From JAYWFX01 sp043778575 (GTDB taxonomy: Bacteria > Patescibacteriota > JACMRA01): a DNA stretch of 29,196 bases. Positions 15,200 to 22,698 of this stretch are shown here, in pieces. Both the position numbers and the translations under genes were made by a program. Numbering within the stretch: the first letter of the stretch is position 1; every line of letters begins with the position of its first letter. Location of the stretch: positions 1 through 29,196 of the forward strand of contig JAYWFX010000040.1 in the NCBI GenBank assembly GCA_043778575.1, given 5' to 3'. Below the pieces are notes generated by a model, which saw only the letters and a list, made by a program, of their open reading frames with translations, was not told where the DNA came from and made no database searches.

Positions 15200-15225
15200 C
15201 CCCCAACACCAATGGGGGTTTTATT
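15200..15225 (+). terminator. Rho-independent terminator of the fasciclin gene
   Basis: CCCCCA (15200-15205) pairs with TGGGGG (15213-15218) around a 7-nt loop and is followed by TTTTATT. It lies 47 nt after the fasciclin stop. The stem arms are the same as in the hairpin at 12777-12803. Confidence 0.85.
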
Positions 15226-15267
15226 GCGACTCACTGTAGTTTTACATAAAAAAATAACTACGTATAA

Positions 15268-16314
15268 CTAGCCTTCGAGGACAGGATAGGTCTGCTTTCC
15301 AAAAGCTCTGATAAACTGATATAGTTCCTCGATATTTTTTTGTGCAGTCAACATCTTGTCCATATTGTAGCCAATCAACCAAATATCACTCCCAGCAAAC
15401 ATAAACGTCGAAACTGCAGAAATATATAGTGCAGACTGACTTTGGTCTATCGACAGCTTTCCCATGACATGAAAGATAATTACAAATATCCCACCCATAA
15501 ACACCATCCAAAGTGGCCAAATAATCCAGTTAAAAGCTCTCCATTTTGTAGCGTAAATCGTGTGGTGTTTAAACGTATTTTTTTGAAACTGGCTGAGAAT
15601 TTCTGTAGTTGCAAACGTAGATCGAATATAAGCTACCTGTGAAATACCCTCGACTAGATTTTGTTTTACCCCGTCATCAGCGTCATTTGATTGTTGTAAA
15701 AAAGCTGCTGTATTGATCCGTATTCCCCAAAAATTCATAACTATCAGTCCGACTGTTAGTCCAGCACCCACCAATCCTGACCAAATATCAATCGTAAACA
15801 GTGCAGTCACACCCACAAAAACTTTTACTAAAAATGGTAGCGTGGTCTCAGTCAAAAAAGTAAGATAATCAAAATATGCAGCTACTCCACGATCAATTTT
15901 ACCAATCACTTGACCACTACTACGTGTCGAGTGAAATATGGGATCTACAGTGATAACCCTCTCAAATGCCTGTCTCTTTACATTCATGGCGATGTTTTCA
16001 TACATCAAGATCCAGTCACGATTAGTCGCAAAACTACTCAAATCTATAAATAATTGTATCCCCACGCACACCCAAAACACATCATAACGCTGACTACTCA
16101 AAATAAAACCTAGAGCCAAAAATCGAAAGTTGTAGATAATTTGAACAAAAAAATTAAAATATACCACCGCAAATACGCCCTGCTTCACATCCTTAAATAT
16201 ATACCACCAAGGCTTCTCAAAATCTATATTGAAACTCCTAAGACCCCTATCCATCCTAGTAACAGCAAAAAATAATCTTCTAAAAGAATCAGAGAGTTTC
16301 GTAGAAAACATCAC
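15268..16314 (-). CDS. ABC exporter transmembrane domain without ATPase domain
   Basis: 348 residues (GTG 16314, or ATG 16311). The sequence follows the type I ABC exporter membrane domain: six hydrophobic segments, the conserved coupling/loop region with FERVITVDPIFHSTRSSGQVI and KIDRGVAAYFDYLTF, and the late FMFAGSDIW...AQKNIEELYQFI segment that normally leads into the nucleotide-binding domain. The protein stops there; no Walker A, signature or Walker B follows, and the DNA beyond the stop holds only the convergent fasciclin gene. It may pair with an ATPase encoded elsewhere, or be a relic. Its frame is intact with no sign of decay. Confidence 0.8.
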   Translation of the reverse strand: MMFSTKLSDSFRRLFFAVTRMDRGLRSFNIDFEKPWWYIFKDVKQGVFAVVYFNFFVQIIYNFRFLALGFILSSQRYDVFWVCVGIQLFIDLSSFATNRDWILMYENIAMNVKRQAFERVITVDPIFHSTRSSGQVIGKIDRGVAAYFDYLTFLTETTLPFLVKVFVGVTALFTIDIWSGLVGAGLTVGLIVMNFWGIRINTAAFLQQSNDADDGVKQNLVEGISQVAYIRSTFATTEILSQFQKNTFKHHTIYATKWRAFNWIIWPLWMVFMGGIFVIIFHVMGKLSIDQSQSALYISAVSTFMFAGSDIWLIGYNMDKMLTAQKNIEELYQFIRAFGKQTYPVLEG

Positions 16315-16316
16315 GT

Positions 16317-16345
16317 AGTTATGTCAGAAAATTGATTTTTGTAAA
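16317..16345 (-). promoter_or_regulatory. Promoter of the ABC membrane-domain gene
   Basis: On the minus strand TTTACA (16345-16340), a 17-bp spacer and ATAACT (16322-16317) lie directly before GTG 16314/ATG 16311, predicting a leaderless transcript. Confidence 0.4.
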
Positions 16346-16368
16346 CACTCTTGGTTGAGAGGTTTTGA

Positions 16369-18036
16369 CTACACTTTTCGTACTTTTCGCACACTTACTG
16401 GATACACACCTGTTTGATTAAATACTTTGACTTCGTCTGAAGATTCATATGCACTAGCAACCATCGGAATGTCACCATTTTTAACCGTTTCCCACAGAGC
16501 TGGTGTCACGATCAAATAGTCAATATTTCTCCAATCCCCCTGCAAAATACCGTCGCGAATAGCCGGATCAGAATCAATCTTCCAAAAGTATTGAAAATTA
16601 GCCTCTGTAGCCCGTTCTCGCACACCATTTAAATCTAGGTATGAGTAATTATCAATCACAATAAAGGGTTTTTTGTTGCTACTGACATTTAAAACCTCCT
16701 TGGCCCACACAATAACATCTTTTTGATCTTGGGTGTGATTCGCTGTAAATACAAATCGATTAGTAAACAACTGAACCGCAATGACCAAAACAATACCTAA
16801 ACCGACAGTCATCCTCAGCAAAATAAACAGTCTGATACGGATTTGGTACACGATTCTGTTGATAGATGGCTTTGCTAGTATTTTTGTCACAAAAACATTG
16901 TTTCTGATTGATTTAAAGGTCTTGAGTATTTTTATGCGAATAGGATAATACACCAAATACTCACGAATAGAATTAGAAAGAAAATCTAGAAATAGAGCCA
17001 AGTTGAAACATAAAAACGGAATTATAGGAATAATATACCAAGAGAAAATAGGGCCTTTTAGAACATAAAACCCGAAACACAGCGTAGCAATAGCTGACAT
17101 CCTGTGAAATCGATTGGCACCTTTTTTAAAACTCAAAACGATAATTACTATAGAAATCAGCACAGTGATCACTGAAAAAAACGAATCAAATCTCATCCAT
17201 GTTTGCTTTACAATCACATCTGATGTTGGGCCAGCTACTAGGATACTCACACCCTTTCTACTGGCTTGAAACAGCCACGCATCCAGCAAACTCACGTGTG
17301 GTTTATCACCACCAAACAGAGTACCAGCTGGGAAAAACTCACCTTTTAGTAGAGCATACATCGGATACAAAAACACTATCGTACAGAAACTACAAATCCA
17401 CGATCCAACTAAAATCCTCCTGTTTCTACCGTAGCTACCAGTCCATAATAAATACAACAGAGATGGAATGAGAAACAGTGTACTTTCTTTGCTTAAAATA
17501 GCAATCCCACAGATAAATCCTGATATAATAGCTCGACTGAGGTGAATTTGATTTTTTAGGAGGAAGTATACTGAGACTAGAATCCAAAACGTCATAATAT
17601 TATCCAGTAGTAGTTGTCTGTGAAAATAAATACACAGTGGTGAGAAAATAAAAGGTAGTGTAGCAACCAGAGAAAGCGGCCTATTGTTCGTTTGCTGAAC
17701 CAAAGAATTATACACGACAACTGTAGTGAGTGATACCAAAAACACCACAAACACCCTACCAGAATCCACAGACAAACCAAATTTCCAAAATTGATGTATT
17801 ATAGACTCCCAAATACCTAACGTCATCCAACCAGCTGGTGCGTGATCATACCAATACGTATAAATAGCTAAATCTCCCTGTTGAGCAAACGCCCACGCCT
17901 GCGAGATATAGGTACCCTCGTCTTCAGTGTATGTAGGGAAGCCGTTGATATTCCATCCGTTGACTATCAGTGAAGCAAAAAAAAGCGACCAAGATACCGC
18001 GAATGTACTAAACGATTGAAATATTTTTGTGAACAT
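16369..18036 (-). CDS. GT39/ArnT-like membrane glycosyltransferase
   Basis: 555 residues from ATG 18036; an in-frame ATG at 18105 adds 23 residues unlike a membrane-protein start. About ten or more TM helices. The first extracytoplasmic loop holds YTEDEGTYISQAW and YDHAPAGW; the paired acidic residues and the following HxP are hallmarks of the PMT/ArnT (GT39, GT-C fold) family, which uses polyprenyl-phosphate sugars. A further conserved segment is ILSKESTLFLIP. A C-terminal soluble domain (about 440-555) contains FIVIDNYSYLDLNG. It would glycosylate lipids or proteins on the outer face of the membrane; the nearby surface proteins are possible but unproven acceptors. Confidence 0.78.
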   Translation of the reverse strand: MFTKIFQSFSTFAVSWSLFFASLIVNGWNINGFPTYTEDEGTYISQAWAFAQQGDLAIYTYWYDHAPAGWMTLGIWESIIHQFWKFGLSVDSGRVFVVFLVSLTTVVVYNSLVQQTNNRPLSLVATLPFIFSPLCIYFHRQLLLDNIMTFWILVSVYFLLKNQIHLSRAIISGFICGIAILSKESTLFLIPSLLYLLWTGSYGRNRRILVGSWICSFCTIVFLYPMYALLKGEFFPAGTLFGGDKPHVSLLDAWLFQASRKGVSILVAGPTSDVIVKQTWMRFDSFFSVITVLISIVIIVLSFKKGANRFHRMSAIATLCFGFYVLKGPIFSWYIIPIIPFLCFNLALFLDFLSNSIREYLVYYPIRIKILKTFKSIRNNVFVTKILAKPSINRIVYQIRIRLFILLRMTVGLGIVLVIAVQLFTNRFVFTANHTQDQKDVIVWAKEVLNVSSNKKPFIVIDNYSYLDLNGVRERATEANFQYFWKIDSDPAIRDGILQGDWRNIDYLIVTPALWETVKNGDIPMVASAYESSDEVKVFNQTGVYPVSVRKVRKV

Positions 18037-18138
18037 GGAGATGTATGTTTTTGCAATAAATGTATCTATCACAACAACCGCATCACATAAACAACCCGAT
18101 GTCAAAACTGAGCATAAAATCTTTTTTATATGAATGTT

Positions 18139-19038
18139 TTAAACTGCTGAGCCATCAATTTTTTCTAGGGCTGCGACACGGTCTGCTAGAGGTGGATGGG
18201 TACTGAAAAGTCCAGACATTTTTTCTCCAAAACTCTTTTTAGGTGGAGCAATGAAGAAATGATTCATCGAAGTGGCGTAGTGATCAGTCGGAATGGGATT
18301 ATTGTATAGTTTCAAAAGAGCATTTTTTAGACCAGCTGGATATCGTGTTAGGGTTACTGCAGTTGCGTCAGCTAAGTATTCGCGTGATCGAGAAACAGCT
18401 AATGAGATTACGGTTGCCAATATTGGTGCTAGAGTTATTGTAATGACATATAAAACTAGAATAATCGGTGACCCATTTCGGTCGTCGTCTTTACCGCCTC
18501 GATTCCAAAACATCACCCTCCAACCCCAATCAGCGATAAAACTAATAACTGCAGATAGTGCCATAGTCATAGTCATCACTAAAATATCACGATTTTTTAT
18601 ATGACTGAGCTCATGAGCAACCACACCTTCGAGTTCATTTTTATCCAGCAAATCCAAAATTCCCTGATTAAAACAAACACTAGCATGATCAGGGTCTCTA
18701 CCACAGGCAAATGCGTTAGCAGAAGGATCAGGAGAAATATAGATTTTAGGCTTGGGGATATTTGCAATCTTAGCTAAGTTACCAACCATATCGTGCAGTT
18801 GAAATCCTTTGTCTTCTGGTAATTCCATAGCACCATTAGCAGCCAACGCCATATTTGCACCAAAGAAATAGGAAATACCCACCTGCCCCAAAGAAATCAA
18901 CAACCCAAGAATGGCTAATCCGGGTGATCGATTTACTACACCAAACAAATAAAACACACCGCTGACCAGTGAGATAAACACAAAAATAAGAATCCAAGTC
19001 TTTCTCACATTGGCTGATTGCTGGGAATAAGCTGACAT
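18139..19038 (-). CDS. htpX: HtpX-like M48 membrane metalloprotease
   Basis: 299 residues, with TM helices near 14-34, 42-64, 153-172 and 192-215. Zinc ligands are visible: His142, Glu143 and His146 in HELSHIKNRD, and Glu220 in SREYLADA. HtpX degrades misfolded membrane proteins and is part of envelope stress control. Length and motif order match the family. It is upstream of the glycosyltransferase on the same strand (102-nt gap to the preferred ATG). A TTGACA occurs 34 nt before the ATG. Confidence 0.95.
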   Translation of the reverse strand: MSAYSQQSANVRKTWILIFVFISLVSGVFYLFGVVNRSPGLAILGLLISLGQVGISYFFGANMALAANGAMELPEDKGFQLHDMVGNLAKIANIPKPKIYISPDPSANAFACGRDPDHASVCFNQGILDLLDKNELEGVVAHELSHIKNRDILVMTMTMALSAVISFIADWGWRVMFWNRGGKDDDRNGSPIILVLYVITITLAPILATVISLAVSRSREYLADATAVTLTRYPAGLKNALLKLYNNPIPTDHYATSMNHFFIAPPKKSFGEKMSGLFSTHPPLADRVAALEKIDGSAV

Positions 19039-19138
19039 ATACTTGTCTAGGTGTGCTCAAACTTTCTGAGGCTGTCAATTCGTCGTATATCGTGCAGGTG
19101 GATTTGACAAAGATTCAGGATTTTTTTCTCTTTAAACT

Positions 19139-19813
19139 ATGTTAGTACCATCTCTCCTAGAATATAGTCCCGAAGCACTTCAAAAAAAACTTGATACACT
19201 GGCAGAACATGCTGAGTATGTAGCTACACTCCAATCTGGAAATTCACTCTCTCTCCATCTCGATTTTGTTTTAGAATTTTTTGCAAAGGATCGAAACACC
19301 ATGATGAGTTTGAGTCTTGCCAAAACTCTGGCAGTGATAGGAAATAACCTCAAAAACAAGCCACTGAACCTATCAATTCATCTCATGGGTTCAACAGAAG
19401 ATCTTTTGCAGGCATACCGTTTCTTTGAGTTTTACCATGTACCAGAAAAATGGACACTCACCGTATATGTACCAGAAAAATACACCAGCACTTGGAGAAA
19501 CTCCGCTTTAGAAAGCAATAGTCGTGATCGTGTCACAATTGGTACTTGGTATGATTTAGATGAGTGGCAGAATCTTCAGAACCTATCGCCGATCACTACA
19601 AACTTTCTCCTAATGACAGTCATGGCAGGCAAGTCTGGGCAAAAAAGCGACGAACAAACCAAATCACAGGCTATAATACTATCTGACTTGTATTCGGAAC
19701 AGTACTTTATCCTCGATGGAGGTTGGAAAATGAGTGAATCTGAAGAGGTAGGACCAAACACACAAATCATCAGCTACACAGATTTTTGGGACAGCATTTT
19801 GGAAGTACTGTAA
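19139..19813 (+). CDS. Ribulose-phosphate 3-epimerase-like protein
   Basis: 224 residues of a TIM-barrel resembling RPE. The N-terminus LVPSLLEYSPEALQKKL corresponds to (I)APSILSADF. The four metal ligands can be placed: His40 and Asp42 in LHLDF, His81 in IHLM and Asp193 in ILDGGW; the phosphate-binding loop region is MTVMAGKSGQK. RPE interconverts ribulose-5- and xylulose-5-phosphate. The usual MDGxFVPN after the first metal motif is replaced (VLEFFAKD), and overall similarity is low, so the substrate may differ. A TTGACA ends 29 nt before the ATG, and no Shine-Dalgarno is present. Confidence 0.68.
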   Translation: MLVPSLLEYSPEALQKKLDTLAEHAEYVATLQSGNSLSLHLDFVLEFFAKDRNTMMSLSLAKTLAVIGNNLKNKPLNLSIHLMGSTEDLLQAYRFFEFYHVPEKWTLTVYVPEKYTSTWRNSALESNSRDRVTIGTWYDLDEWQNLQNLSPITTNFLLMTVMAGKSGQKSDEQTKSQAIILSDLYSEQYFILDGGWKMSESEEVGPNTQIISYTDFWDSILEVL

Positions 19814-19864
19814 ATGAAACTGATGAGGATTGAGAGGCGACGAACAAACACCCTCTGAGCAAAG

Positions 19865-20728
19865 TTATTTCCACCAGTTGAGCCTCCAGTCTTGAATTTT
19901 TTTGTGGTTGCCCTCCAGTAATAGTTCTGGTACTTGGTATCCTCGCCAGTTTGATGGTCTTGTGTACTGTGGATGTTCGATTTTAGGTAAAGCATTTTGT
20001 GCCCACAACTCATCATCAAATATATTTTTAACGTTGATTTCTTTGTTTCCTAGAACACGATTCTGAATATTGTTTTTCCCGATCACAAACTCTTCTTGTT
20101 CTTTGTACTGGTTTAGATTACTGGAAAATGAGTCATGAAGCACCGTATCAGTCTTTGTCACAAACCCCGGAATAATCCTAGAGACACCCTCAACCAAACA
20201 CATAGCAGCCACCTCACCACCATTGAGCACAAAATCCCCGAGTGAAAGCTCTAAATCAACCATCTCAGACACACGAGAATCAAAACCTTCGTATCGACCA
20301 CAGAGGATATTAAGCTCCTGAAACTTAGCTAACCATTCAAAAGTCTGCTGATTGATTGTATGTCCACGAGGTGTGAGCGATATAGTTGCTGTGGAGAAAT
20401 TTGCAATCTGATTTGACTTCGTATAAAATCTTGTATTGTTTGGTGCAACTCTACTATGGACTACAGGATTCTCTAGTTCACTAAAAAAACTACTCACTCC
20501 ACCCACACTTTTGAGTGCTTGATAAATAGGTTCCGGCTGTAAAACCATACCATGACCACCACCAAAGGGTTTATCATCAACCTGTTTATACCCTCCGACA
20601 CCAAACATTTCTCTCCAATTCATGAGCTCTACCTCGATAATTTCCTGTGCTCGCCCCCTAGCAACCAAGGCATTATCTAAAAAAGAACTAAAGATATCTG
20701 GATGGAGTGTAAAGATGCGAAATAACAT
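19865..20728 (-). CDS. trmD: tRNA (guanine37-N1)-methyltransferase TrmD
   Basis: 287 residues. SPOUT-family TrmD motifs are all present: FTLHPDIF start, DDKPFGGGHGMVLQPEP, CGRYEGFDSRV, the knot segment GDFVLNGGEVAAMCLVEGVSRIIPG, and YTRPSNWRGYQVPELLLEGNH with IQDWR at the end. It makes m1G37 in tRNAs using S-adenosylmethionine and prevents +1 frameshifting. It is about 30-40 residues longer than typical, mainly in the middle (near 70-115) and in the C-terminal domain. It is not beside rpsP, rimM or rplS, unlike in many bacteria. Confidence 0.97.
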   Translation of the reverse strand: MLFRIFTLHPDIFSSFLDNALVARGRAQEIIEVELMNWREMFGVGGYKQVDDKPFGGGHGMVLQPEPIYQALKSVGGVSSFFSELENPVVHSRVAPNNTRFYTKSNQIANFSTATISLTPRGHTINQQTFEWLAKFQELNILCGRYEGFDSRVSEMVDLELSLGDFVLNGGEVAAMCLVEGVSRIIPGFVTKTDTVLHDSFSSNLNQYKEQEEFVIGKNNIQNRVLGNKEINVKNIFDDELWAQNALPKIEHPQYTRPSNWRGYQVPELLLEGNHKKIQDWRLNWWK

Positions 20729-20839
20729 AAAAAAGGTTTATAGAAAGCTCATCTATAAAAATATCATTAAACAATATTATGTAAAGCCTATGATGACGCA
20801 TTTCACAAAACAGTTTTTACTTGGTAGACTGAAGGTATT

Positions 20840-21745
20840 ATGTATTTACTCGGAGTTGATGGCGGCGGTACAAAATTGGAATTTATGGTAACCGATCGAG
20901 AGATGAGTGAGCTTTTTCGCTTTCAATACGACTGTAATTCAAACCTAAAATACTCTGGGGCTAATGAACTCATTGATATGCTCCGACATGGATTTGATCA
21001 AATAAAGCAAATAATTGATTTTACAGAGATTGATTTTGCCTATTTTGGTATAGCTGAGTGTGGAGAGAAATGCGATATCACTGGTCGACAACAGGTTTTA
21101 GAATATATCCAAACTGAATTACCAAAATTTCAACTCGGCGACGACCAATACTCAGTATTTCGATCAAAAACCACCAGCAAATATGGGGTACTTGCAAACG
21201 CTGGGACAGGCTCAAATATCAACTATTTTCAAACAAATTCCGAGCAAACATTTAAAAGTCTTGGGGTCGGTGGTCGAGATCTAGGGAGAATTATCATTGA
21301 TTTAATTGTAGCTGATCAAATTCACTGCGAATCAGAAATCTACAAACACGTGAGATGGTTTCTAGGGGAATCCCCAATGGCTTTTTATGACTCGCTCAAT
21401 CAAATGGAACTCATCAAAAACTATCAAATATCCCAAATACCCAAAATTCTAGTAGAGAAATCAGCTGATAACTCAAAACTACGCAAAGAAATGGAGTTTT
21501 ATGCAGTATTTGTGGCTAGTAGGTGGATAACCAAAATCAATGGTAAATGTGTCAATAACTTTCGAATGGAAACCAATACCCAATTTGATCTGGCAATGTC
21601 AGGTAGTTTGTGGAAGTGGATTTCCATGAGAGAAAAAGTGATTATTGGTATCAGTAAACTCTACCCCAATGTAAATTTTTGCTATGACAGCGAGAAAAAG
21701 CCAGTAGAGGGTTGCATACTGATAGCCAGCGAAATGATGGCATAA
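20840..21745 (+). CDS. BadF/BcrA/GlcNAc-kinase-type ASKHA ATPase
   Basis: 301 residues. Phosphate-1 loop DGGGTK (7-12), phosphate-2 segment NAGTGSN, and adenosine motif LAMSGSLW place it in the ASKHA superfamily, closest in layout to N-acetylglucosamine kinases and BadF/BadG ATPases. Residues GVGGRDLGRIIIDL match the substrate-domain strand of GlcNAc kinase. A role in amino-sugar (cell-wall) recycling is likely but not proven. The gene is transcribed divergently from trmD; the promoter region has TTTCAC, an 18-bp spacer, TAGACT and then 9 nt to the ATG. Confidence 0.78.
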   Translation: MYLLGVDGGGTKLEFMVTDREMSELFRFQYDCNSNLKYSGANELIDMLRHGFDQIKQIIDFTEIDFAYFGIAECGEKCDITGRQQVLEYIQTELPKFQLGDDQYSVFRSKTTSKYGVLANAGTGSNINYFQTNSEQTFKSLGVGGRDLGRIIIDLIVADQIHCESEIYKHVRWFLGESPMAFYDSLNQMELIKNYQISQIPKILVEKSADNSKLRKEMEFYAVFVASRWITKINGKCVNNFRMETNTQFDLAMSGSLWKWISMREKVIIGISKLYPNVNFCYDSEKKPVEGCILIASEMMA

Positions 21746-21788
21746 AATTGACTACAACTTAACTAAAAGCAAATTTAATCGTTTGCGT

Positions 21789-21849
21789 TACGGATTTTAT
21801 TCAGTTATTTTTATCAAATGCTTCCGAAAGTCGCAAGTAAAAATCCGTA
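21789..21849. repeat. Inverted repeat across the 3' end of the 21801-22607 gene
   Basis: TACGGATTTT (21789-21798) and AAAATCCGTA (21840-21849) are perfect inverse copies separated by 41 bp that include the last codons and stop of the gene. No T tract follows on either strand, so an mRNA 3'-end stem is more likely than a terminator. Confidence 0.4.
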
Positions 21850-22607
21850 GCGTTACCCTTGTTCAGTTTAAAGGAATTGTCATGGTTTTCTTGTGCGTAA
21901 TTTTTACCTAGTAAAAGTAGTGTATCGTAATCCCAAATCTCTATACTTACCTGTTGAGATTCACAATCATAAATAAGATTAAAACAATCTTGTCCTAGGA
22001 TTTCTATACCATTTTGAGAAGCAAGGTCACAGATATTATCAAGTTGTTTTTGCACTGAATCTAATATTTCTTTTTTGATTTTTGAGGTGTTTTGAACAAA
22101 TTTATCAAGTTGCTCTCTGTCTAAATCTCCGCCAAAGCTAAATAATATGGGGTCTTTACGTAACAGTCTCTGATCAAACACAAACAATTGACCATCTGTG
22201 TCCATTTTATATGGATTATCAGGACCGACAACAGGAGGAATATCCGGATCAAGAGTTTTAAATGTAGGAATACCAGCCTTTACAAGTTGATGGTAGAGTT
22301 GCTCGTACTCTTGAGGATCAGGAGGTTGTTGTGTACTATTATTTAAAACTCTCAAGTAACATCCTGTAATTGATGACGGACCCTCTTGAAACTGAACTTC
22401 CTTTATCATACCCCCACCGAGTCTTTCCCAATCCCCTTGTTTGGTTCGGGCTATATCCGTCTCTTTTTTCTTTTTATTCACTTGTCTGTTTAACATAACC
22501 TTAAAAAATGCTTTGAGTTTTGGATCTGGTCTAAATGATTTCAAGTCTTTAGGTTCAAAAGAGGTTTCATTATATGCTCTCACTGCATTTTTTAACTTAT
22601 CTAACAT
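21801..22607 (-). CDS. Hypothetical protein, possible degenerate kinase fold
   Basis: 268 residues, soluble, basic N-terminal third (LNRQVNKKKKETD). In the C-terminal half the segment NGIEILGQDCFNLIYDCESQQVSIEIWDYDTL has the spacing of the catalytic and metal-binding loops of phosphotransferases of the APH/RIO type (HxDxxxxNxxxD...IDxD). Only a D-x-x-N-like DCFN and WDYD are recognisable, and the catalytic Asp position is not HxD. A pseudokinase or divergent kinase is therefore a guess. The first part (GGGMIKEVQF) could be a nucleotide-loop equivalent. It diverges from lysS. Confidence 0.55.
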   Translation of the reverse strand: MLDKLKNAVRAYNETSFEPKDLKSFRPDPKLKAFFKVMLNRQVNKKKKETDIARTKQGDWERLGGGMIKEVQFQEGPSSITGCYLRVLNNSTQQPPDPQEYEQLYHQLVKAGIPTFKTLDPDIPPVVGPDNPYKMDTDGQLFVFDQRLLRKDPILFSFGGDLDREQLDKFVQNTSKIKKEILDSVQKQLDNICDLASQNGIEILGQDCFNLIYDCESQQVSIEIWDYDTLLLLGKNYAQENHDNSFKLNKGNATDFYLRLSEAFDKNN

Positions 22608-22698
22608 GAAACAAGATTAGATGATAATATGATTGTGAGCAAAATTGACAATGGTGGAAAGTTTTGACTGGCTTGGGATTGAATAAAACTCTAACAAA

